Shown here piece by piece: positions 1 to 4,547 of a stretch of 6,879 bases of DNA (position 1 is the stretch's first letter; each line of letters starts with the position of its first letter). A program made the position numbers and the translations under genes. The stretch lies in the NCBI GenBank assembly GCA_945982095.1, contig CAMFRR010000046.1:1-6879 (forward strand). Direction: 5' to 3'. The notes beneath the pieces are model-generated. The model saw nothing but the letters and a program-made list of their open reading frames with translations, made no database searches and was not told where the DNA came from. Origin of the DNA: an uncultured Bacteroidales bacterium (GTDB lineage: Bacteria; Bacteroidota; Bacteroidia; Bacteroidales; UBA932).

Positions 1-1489
1 GGTCAGCCTGAAGAGAAGTGGTGTCGAGCCCGGTGAGGGCGGTCTGACCGAACACTGCTCCCGCTGCCAGAAACACAGCCGCTGCGCTCCAATCTCCCTC
101 CAAGTCAAATTCGGCAGCCTTGTAGCTCTGGTTCTCCTTGACCTTGAGCAATATCTCAGTACACTTGCTCCAGTCCTCATCTAACAGAGCCCTGCCACCA
201 TACATTTCACTGCGTATCTTTATGCCGAACTTGCGCAGTATATCCATGGTCATGTAGATGTATGGTATGCTCACGGGATTGGTGACACTGAGGGATATAT
301 GCTTGTCTGACAGAGGGAAAGCCATCAGCGCTCCTGAGATGAGCTGGGATGACTTGCTGCCGTCAATGCTGAATCTGCCATGTCCCAGAGGGCCTTGAAT
401 ATGGAGAGGGACCATGAGGTCTGCGGCTGAAGCAGCTTGGCAGCTGGATTGGGCGCCCATGGCGGCCATTGCAGCTGCGGCTCCCTGTAGCGGCCTGTCC
501 AACAAGGTGCCTCGTCCTTGTATGTCGGCACCGTCCTTGAAGAGCTGGGCAGCTAGGGGAATCATGAGGCGTGTCAGCAGACCGGACTCTCCTACATTGA
601 GTACAGTCTGACCCAAGCAGCCTTTGGAAGCAGATATTCCTTTGATAATCAGCTTTTTGGATCCATCCTCGCAATTTTCTTCCCTCAACTGTGCTCCAAG
701 GTCCAGGGCAAGGGATTTGGCAGCCTCAGAATCATCACAAGGACTGTAGCCTCCGAGTACACTTTCTCCGTCTGAAAGGGCAGCAGCCACTATGGCTCTC
801 TGAGCATAGCTTTTGGATGCAGGCATGCGCATGGGGCGAGATTGCAGAACAGGGAAAGACCCATAGACCATATGTCTCATCTGCTTATAAGGAATCTGGC
901 CTCCTGCTGTGGCTTCTTCGGAACTTAAGCAGGCATAACTGAAAGGAGCCCCTGCCTTAAGGCATTCTATCCTTGAACTGCTGCCAAACTCTCCCATTGC
1001 AAAAGCCACCAGAGATTCTGCAGTGTAATATTTATAGAGGCCAAGTACACGCGCTGCATCTTCTTCCGATTTTGCGGTGGTAACAATCTTCACAAGGTCG
1101 GCATCATGAAGGCGGCATTTGTCCACCATCTGCCTGAGGATGTCCGCATCTGGAGTAGATTCGTAATCATGATATGAACGAATGAGCATAGTACCCCAGT
1201 CCTTGCAGGCCTTGGCAATGCGTTTGGCCATGGGCTTGGGTGCTTCTATCTCCAAATCGGCATAGCGGGCACCTGCCTTGATGGCCCTGATAAGCCTGTG
1301 CTCCGACTCATGCAAGCCAGAGAGGTCAATGCGGCAGGTGGCGACAAGGGGCAGGTCGCTGCTGAAAATTTCATCTATTTCCTCATCGCTGAGCGTACAG
1401 CTGTCCAGTCTTATCTCGGCTATCTGCACTTCCTGCAGCAGTGCAGTTATCTCTGTTGCATTCTTATTCTGTATCGATACGCAAATCAT
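1..1489 (-). CDS. aroD/aroA: Fused type I 3-dehydroquinate dehydratase / EPSP synthase (3' end cut by window edge)
   Basis: One uninterrupted frame of 496 codons runs off the left edge. Residues 1 to about 205 match type I 3-dehydroquinate dehydratase: EIRLD (E25, R27), TCR (R53), SYHD (H107), DLVKI (Schiff-base K134), MGEFGSSSR (R173) and AGGQ (Q198). From about residue 213 the chain continues almost without linker into EPSP synthase: MPASKS (222-227), GESGLLTR (300-307), LLDRPL (329-334), DGSKSSQ (376-382), IPYIYMTMDILRKFG (408-422) and EGDWSAAAVFLAAGA (464-478). By comparison with E. coli AroA (427 aa), about 170-180 residues are missing off the edge, so the full protein should be near 650-680 aa. 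The enzymes catalyse steps 3 (dehydroquinate to dehydroshikimate) and 6 (shikimate-3-phosphate plus PEP to EPSP) of the cytoplasmic shikimate pathway. The start ATG at 1489 overlaps the aroB stop as ATGA, with AAGGA nine bases upstream. Family assignment is firm; that both halves are active is inferred. Confidence 0.9.
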   Translation of the reverse strand, partial: MICVSIQNKNATEITALLQEVQIAEIRLDSCTLSDEEIDEIFSSDLPLVATCRIDLSGLHESEHRLIRAIKAGARYADLEIEAPKPMAKRIAKACKDWGTMLIRSYHDYESTPDADILRQMVDKCRLHDADLVKIVTTAKSEEDAARVLGLYKYYTAESLVAFAMGEFGSSSRIECLKAGAPFSYACLSSEEATAGGQIPYKQMRHMVYGSFPVLQSRPMRMPASKSYAQRAIVAAALSDGESVLGGYSPCDDSEAAKSLALDLGAQLREENCEDGSKKLIIKGISASKGCLGQTVLNVGESGLLTRLMIPLAAQLFKDGADIQGRGTLLDRPLQGAAAAMAAMGAQSSCQAASAADLMVPLHIQGPLGHGRFSIDGSKSSQLISGALMAFPLSDKHISLSVTNPVSIPYIYMTMDILRKFGIKIRSEMYGGRALLDEDWSKCTEILLKVKENQSYKAAEFDLEGDWSAAAVFLAAGAVFGQTALTGLDTTSLQAD

Positions 1490-2493
1490 AATCCTATATC
1501 CTTCATCACTACTTTCCCAATGCTTGCAATCAGGATGAAACTGACTTTTCCATCCTTGGATTTCTTATCAGTACGCATTATGGGCCTGAGGGCTTCGAAA
1601 TCCCAGGGGCTTTCCGTAGGGAGGCCAAGACTCCTGAAATCTGAGGTAAGCCTGTCAGCGAGGCCTGCTTGTGCCAACTTGAGTTCTTCCGACATTCTTG
1701 CAGCCATTATCATTCCCATTGCAACTGCCTGGCCATGAGATATATGCCTATGCCATGGCAGCCAAGCATGGGCAGATTTGAATTCTATTGCATGGGCAAA
1801 ACTGTGCCCCAGATTGAGAACTTTACGCAAGCCGGCCTCGTCCGGATCGGCCTCGACTATCTTGGCTTTGATTGAGGCAGCCCTGGAAATCAGTTCATCC
1901 AATCTCTTATGGTCCTTATCCTTGACAGCAATATCATAGGCTTCGGCATCACCTATTATGAAAGTCTTGAGCAGCTCGGCATAACCGTCGCAGAATAATT
2001 TGCGTGAGAGGCTGCGGCAAAACCAAGGCATGATGAAAGTGGTGTGGGGTTGCTTTATTATGCCCGCCATATTTTTGTAAGAGCCTATATTGCAGCCTGT
2101 CTTGCCACCTATTCCTGCATCGACCATGGCAAGCAGTGTGGTGGGAACATTGGCATATTTAATTCCCCTCTTATAGGTGCAGGCGGCAAAACCCACCAGA
2201 TCCGTTGTGATGCCGCCGCCGACAGCCAACAAGAGGGCATTCCTGTCAGCTCCCCGGGCAATGAGCCACGACTGTATCTTTTCTACGTTCTTATAGGTCT
2301 TCAGACGTTCGGAGCAGCGTATTTCCATCAGGCCCTTTACTGGGGCGCCTGCATGCTCCAATGCCTTAATTATGGGCTGAGCGTACAGGGAGCTGACATT
2401 GCGGTCCGCCACCACATATATCCCTGAACATCCGGGCAGTGCTGCTGCCATATCGTCATAGGATGCAGGAAAATTCAAATTCACCAAAGCCAT
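1486..2493 (-). CDS. aroB: 3-dehydroquinate synthase
   Basis: Catalyses step 2 of the shikimate pathway, DAHP to 3-dehydroquinate, using NAD and a divalent metal. In ATG numbering (335 aa) the NAD-binding GGGITTDLVGFAA begins at residue 92 and PTTLLAMVDAGIGGKTG spans 117-133. The metal ligands are E173 (YAELLK), H230 (LNLGH) and H253 (SHGQAVA). A DKK near residue 309 corresponds to the RDKK of E. coli AroB. The usual HGEAVA reads HGQAVA, a minor departure, and the loop before it is a few residues longer than in E. coli. An in-frame TTG at 2529 would add 12 residues, but it lies only about ten bases from the -7 box at 2540-2547, so the ATG at 2493 is the likelier start. Length fits the family (about 340-360 aa). 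It is the first gene of a two-gene unit with the AroD-AroA fusion. Family certain; exact start moderately sure. Confidence 0.93.
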   Translation of the reverse strand: MALVNLNFPASYDDMAAALPGCSGIYVVADRNVSSLYAQPIIKALEHAGAPVKGLMEIRCSERLKTYKNVEKIQSWLIARGADRNALLLAVGGGITTDLVGFAACTYKRGIKYANVPTTLLAMVDAGIGGKTGCNIGSYKNMAGIIKQPHTTFIMPWFCRSLSRKLFCDGYAELLKTFIIGDAEAYDIAVKDKDHKRLDELISRAASIKAKIVEADPDEAGLRKVLNLGHSFAHAIEFKSAHAWLPWHRHISHGQAVAMGMIMAARMSEELKLAQAGLADRLTSDFRSLGLPTESPWDFEALRPIMRTDKKSKDGKVSFILIASIGKVVMKDIGL

Positions 2494-2528
2494 GTCTTTA
2501 TCCAATTGATAGAATACGCAACGAGTCA

Positions 2529-2562
2529 AACATTTCTTGCAAAGTTAACATTTCTTTTGCAA
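2529..2562. repeat. Short direct repeat around the aroB -7 box
   Basis: The plus strand carries AACATTTCTTGCAA at 2529-2542 and AACATTTCTTTTGCAA at 2547-2562. They are identical except for two extra T bases in the second copy. The repeats lie about two helical turns apart and cover the aroB -7 box and the -33 box of the tRNA promoter. They could be a tandem regulator site or simply a local duplication. Confidence 0.4.
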
Positions 2563-2570
2563 GAATCACA
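2540..2570 (-). promoter_or_regulatory. Predicted promoter of aroB-aroDA
   Basis: On the minus strand TAACTTTG (2540-2547) matches the Bacteroidota -7 consensus TAnnTTTG. Nineteen bases upstream is TGTG (2567-2570), three of four bases of the TTTG -33 box. Transcription would begin near 2533, giving a leader of about 40 bases to the ATG at 2493. The promoter interlocks with the rightward tRNA promoter. Based on consensus matching only. Confidence 0.5.
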
Positions 2571-2587
2571 TTTTATCAATATCTTTG
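2556..2587 (+). promoter_or_regulatory. Predicted promoter of tRNA-Leu
   Basis: TTTG (2556-2559), a 20-base spacer, then TATCTTTG (2580-2587): a full match to the Bacteroidota primary sigma pattern TTTG-N19-21-TAnnTTTG. Transcription should start near 2594, leaving a 5' leader of about 50 bases before the tRNA. It overlaps the leftward aroB promoter by about 15 bp. Confidence 0.6.
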
Positions 2588-2607
2588 CAGAAGTTTAAGA
2601 CCGATGC

Positions 2608-2625
2608 TAAGCGCAGCTGCGCATT
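2608..2625. repeat. GC-rich palindrome in the tRNA-Leu leader
   Basis: GCGCAGCTGCGC at 2611-2622 is a perfect 12-bp palindrome. It extends outward as TAA/TTA with a single bulged A. In the tRNA precursor it could fold into a small hairpin between the promoter and the mature 5' end. No function is known to me. Confidence 0.45.
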
Positions 2626-2646
2626 AACAAAAGTCTGAACACTTAG

Positions 2647-2728
2647 GCCCAGATGGCGGAATCGGTAGACGCGCTGGTCTCAAACACCAGTGGAGCAATC
2701 CGTGCCGGTTCGATCCCGGCTCTGGGTA
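2647..2728 (+). tRNA. tRNA-Leu (anticodon CAA)
   Basis: An 82-nt class II tRNA that reads the leucine codon UUG. The acceptor stem GCCCAGA (2647-2653) pairs with TCTGGGT (2721-2727), with one G-T pair at the end, followed by discriminator A at 2728. The D arm runs from GCG to CGC. The anticodon stem CTGGT/ACCAG encloses the loop CTCAAAC, giving CAA. The extended variable arm GGA-GCAA-TCC is typical of leucine tRNAs. The T arm is GCCGG-TTCGATC-CCGGC. CCA is not encoded (A73 is followed by CAA), so it must be added by nucleotidyltransferase. All arms pair well. Confidence 0.95.
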
Positions 2729-2729
2729 C

Positions 2730-2799
2730 AAAAAAGGATGACTATGATGTGAACCCCAAAAAATGGACGGTTTTATCATTCAAGGTCATCCTCTTTTTT
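2730..2799 (+). terminator. Terminator-like hairpin after tRNA-Leu
   Basis: GGATGAC (2736-2742) pairs with GTCATCC (2785-2791), and inside it ATGAT pairs with ATCAT. A T-rich run TCTTTTTTTA (2792-2800) follows, preceded on the other side by an A-run at 2730-2735. The loop is long, about 25-30 bases after the inner stem. The position, directly behind the tRNA, fits rho-independent termination. It is weaker than a classical compact terminator. Confidence 0.5.
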
Positions 2800-2825
2800 A
2801 TACGTCCCCTGCCGCAGCACCCTCC

Positions 2826-2894
2826 TGTCATTCCGAGCGGAGCCTTCCTCTTGTCATTTCGAGCGGAGCCCGAAGGGCGGAGTCGAGAAATCTG
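2826..2894. repeat. Dispersed palindromic repeat, two units
   Basis: Two near-identical 19-base units, TGTCATTCCGAGCGGAGCC (2826-2844) and TGTCATTTCGAGCGGAGCC (2852-2870), differ at one base and lie 26 bp apart. The second continues through GCCC-GAA-GGGC and ends GAGTCGAGAAATCTG. ATTTCGA and TCGAGAAAT are nearly complementary, so the second unit can form a hairpin. I recognise this from memory as a dispersed intergenic repeat of Bacteroidota and some other phyla. It lies between the convergent tRNA and ATPase genes, a usual site for such elements. Confidence 0.6.
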
Positions 2895-3015
2895 AACATC
2901 CGCCTGAGTAAAGCAGGCAAAAACATCGCCCAGTAAGCGTCTCCGCGATTACGATTTTACTGAAAGATATGGCGCCGTTTTACTGACTTATTTCGCAAGA
3001 AAATTCATCGTAAAA
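2895..3015. other. Intergenic stretch downstream of the ATPase gene, no gene seen
   Basis: No credible coding frame or RNA is visible. It contains a small stem GCCTG/CAGGC (2902-2906 and 2914-2918) and two copies of TTTTACTGA (2955-2963 and 2978-2986) flanking GGCGCC (2971-2976). No clear terminator with a U-run is visible for the leftward ATPase gene. Confidence 0.4.
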
Positions 3016-4191
3016 CTAATAGTTAAAACCAAACATCCATATAGGGACATTCTTGCCGACGGCGTACTCGATATTATCTTTTACGATATATCCCTTATCC
3101 GCCTCCCTAAGTTGCTTTCCTTTCTTATTGCGGCCGCCGACCTCAAAAGTAATGTCACCAATCTCAAAGTCTGAAATCTTTGATGAATATACAGAGTGCT
3201 TCTGCTTCATCCATGTCAGGAACATCGTCTCACGGATTGTACCCTCATCAGCCTTATCAAGACCAAGGGCATAGATGATATTGGAATTGTCCAGATAAAG
3301 TTTCTCAAGCTTCTGCAATATGCCGTCACCTGTTGACTTCTCACGCAATGCATTGAAAAGTCCGGACTTCTCCAAATACTCTATATAATCAGGAAGAAGA
3401 TTCCTGCTGATGTCAAGATCTCTAGCTAAGTTAGTATGGTTCGGCTTATACGGTACGGACTGAGCGAGCATATACATAAGCTTCTTCAATTTCGCTGCAG
3501 CCGCAACTGTCATCTCAGCATATCTTGGAATATCATCCTCGACCGTCGCATTGACGGCCTGCTTCAACTTGATCAGGAAATCCTCCTCAGTAAAATATGG
3601 ATAACAGCCGTGATGCAGATACTCCTGGTAATACTTAATCGGTCTATGCTCTCCATATGGAAAGTCCACCTTTCCTGCCAGAATATCCTCCAACGAAGAC
3701 GGCTGAAGACTCCATCCCTGAGTGATATTCAGATACTCTCTGAATGACAGGACAGGCAGAGTATACTCGATTGTTCTTCTGCTCAAGTCCGCCTTACCAC
3801 CTTTCTTGAGATCCAGAATTGAGCTGCCCGAATAAACTACCTGCAGAAGAGGCAACTGATCATAAATCATCTTGATCTCCGTTGTCCATCCTGCATATTT
3901 GTGTATTTCGTCAATGTACAGTTTCTTGCCGCCGCGCTGGAAGAATGCCAAAGCAAGATCATAAATCCTATGACCGGCAAAATAGAAGTCATCAGCCTGA
4001 ACATACAGAGACTCCTCTATTTTGTCATGCATCTTGATGTGCTGGAGTATCATCGTTGACTTTCCGACACCCTTTTGTCCCAGAATTCCGATTAATCTAT
4101 TCTTCCAGTTAATGGTATCATGAAAGGATCTGACATAGTTTACTGGAGTCAGATTAAGCTGAATTCGATATGTCTGAAGTAAAGCATCCAT
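3016..4191 (-). CDS. AAA_14/DUF4143-like P-loop ATPase
   Basis: Predicted cytoplasmic ATPase of unknown physiological role, 391 aa from the ATG at 4191 (395 aa from the ATG at 4203). In the longer numbering the Walker A motif GQKGVGKST is at 42-50 and Walker B KKLYIDEIHK at 93-102 (D98, E99). A sensor-like YSGSS is at 124-128 and a possible arginine finger SRR at 141-143. A winged-helix-like middle (about 230-290) precedes a C-terminal nuclease-fold-like core, DFEIGDITFEVGGRNKKGKQ (345-364), and the family's usual ending PIWMFGFNY. I prefer 4191 because the 4203 ATG lies inside a palindrome only a few bases from the predicted transcription start, and from memory relatives begin about 27-30 residues before the NWKNRLIGI segment. 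No partner gene lies beside it. The DNA is more AT-rich than aroB or hppA (about 42% against 53% GC in two hand-counted 60-base lines), consistent with later acquisition. Family sure, function unknown. Confidence 0.88.
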   Translation of the reverse strand: MDALLQTYRIQLNLTPVNYVRSFHDTINWKNRLIGILGQKGVGKSTMILQHIKMHDKIEESLYVQADDFYFAGHRIYDLALAFFQRGGKKLYIDEIHKYAGWTTEIKMIYDQLPLLQVVYSGSSILDLKKGGKADLSRRTIEYTLPVLSFREYLNITQGWSLQPSSLEDILAGKVDFPYGEHRPIKYYQEYLHHGCYPYFTEEDFLIKLKQAVNATVEDDIPRYAEMTVAAAAKLKKLMYMLAQSVPYKPNHTNLARDLDISRNLLPDYIEYLEKSGLFNALREKSTGDGILQKLEKLYLDNSNIIYALGLDKADEGTIRETMFLTWMKQKHSVYSSKISDFEIGDITFEVGGRNKKGKQLREADKGYIVKDNIEYAVGKNVPIWMFGFNY

Positions 4192-4195
4192 AACT

Positions 4196-4294
4196 TTGCA
4201 CATTATTTAGTGCAACAAATATAATAAATTGCACTGACTTTAGTGCAATTTTCAACAAAACCTGCACTAATTTATAACCAAACTACTCAAAAAC
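4196..4294. promoter_or_regulatory. Array of three operator-like sites in 33-bp phase
   Basis: Site 1, TTGCACATTATTTAGTGCAA, covers 4196-4215. Site 2, TTGCACTGACTTTAGTGCAA, covers 4229-4248. Both are 20-bp inverted repeats with TTGCAC and GTGCAA arms. A degraded third copy starts at 4262 with CTGCACTAA and keeps only the left arm. The starts 4196, 4229 and 4262 are exactly 33 bp apart, about three helical turns, so all sites face the same side of the DNA. Sites 1 and 2 flank the -7 box of the ATPase gene, as expected for an operator. The binding protein is unknown; it could be the ATPase itself. Confidence 0.6.
4216..4223 (-). promoter_or_regulatory. Predicted -7 box of the ATPase gene
   Basis: TATATTTG on the minus strand matches TAnnTTTG exactly. 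The best -33 candidate is ATTG or TTGC about 21-22 bases upstream, inside the second palindrome. Transcription would start near 4209, within the first palindrome, about 20 bases before the ATG at 4191. Confidence 0.5.
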
Positions 4295-4477
4295 GCTTAG
4301 TGCCTCCTTCTTAATATCATGGTCGATGTCCCTGTATCGGGTCAGAGCTTTGCTGTCCTCCTTTTGGCCGCTCATAGAGCCGACGATACTAGGATCCTCG
4401 TATTTATCAATTACATCCATTGCCATCGACACAAGAAGAACGCCATGGTTCCTTGGCTTAAAAAGCACCAGAACCAC
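4283..4477 (-). CDS. Possible small membrane-anchored protein or gene remnant
   Basis: I do not recognise this frame. From a GTG at 4477 it encodes 64 residues. The frame stays open to 4540 (85 residues before the stop), but the extra part contains no ATG. Read in full, a hydrophobic stretch LTLCVIADFSLVVAVVLVLF looks like one membrane helix. It is followed by a charged soluble tail rich in D, K and E (DKYEDPSIVGSMSGQKEDSK..., ending IKKEALSVFE). The composition looks protein-like, but the GTG would cut the helix and no good ribosome site is visible. It lies between the hppA stop and the operator array of the ATPase gene, on the same strand. It may be the 3' remnant of a gene that lost its start, a small protein with an unusual start, or chance. 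Low confidence. Confidence 0.3.
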   Translation of the reverse strand: MVLVLFKPRNHGVLLVSMAMDVIDKYEDPSIVGSMSGQKEDSKALTRYRDIDHDIKKEALSVFE

Positions 4478-4491
4478 AGCGACAACAAGAG

Positions 4492-4522
4492 AAAAATCAG
4501 CGATAACGCATAGCGTCAGCTG
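4492..4522 (-). terminator. Candidate terminator of hppA
   Basis: Reading leftward, CAGC (4519-4522) pairs with GCTG (4498-4501), and inside, ACGC (4513-4516) pairs with GCGT (4506-4509) around a TAT loop. An internal loop of 2 by 4 bases separates the two stems, and five T bases follow (4492-4496). It starts 26 bases past the hppA stop. The stem is imperfect, so termination may be partial. Confidence 0.4.
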
Positions 4523-4547
4523 CTGAAATACATGTACAGACTACTTG

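Noticed and set aside
325..674. Minus-strand frames of 68 and 103 aa inside the AroA part
   Set aside because: They are other-frame shadows; the frame with EPSP synthase motifs stays open throughout.
1298..1738. 146-aa plus-strand frame
   Set aside because: It is antisense to the well-supported aroB and aroD sequence, with no recognisable motif.
2044..2427. 127-aa plus-strand frame
   Set aside because: It is antisense to the catalytic core of aroB; no domain is recognised.
2647..2728. tRNA-Leu as an integration attachment site
   Set aside because: No second copy of the tRNA 3' end and no integrase is seen in the window.
2653..2895. 80-aa plus-strand frame beginning MAESVDALVSNTSG
   Set aside because: It is the translation of the tRNA-Leu gene and the repeat behind it, a well-known false protein.
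2902..2918. GCCTG/CAGGC stem as a terminator for the ATPase gene
   Set aside because: In the leftward transcript the T-run precedes the stem instead of following it, so it does not fit intrinsic termination.
4196..4294. The 33-bp array as a CRISPR or plasmid-type replication iteron array
   Set aside because: The units share only the palindromes and there are only three; no cas or replication gene is present, and the position over a promoter fits an operator better.
4319..4526. Two overlapping plus-strand frames of 64-66 aa
   Set aside because: There is no promoter or ribosome site, they overlap each other, and the minus-strand frame has a more protein-like composition.
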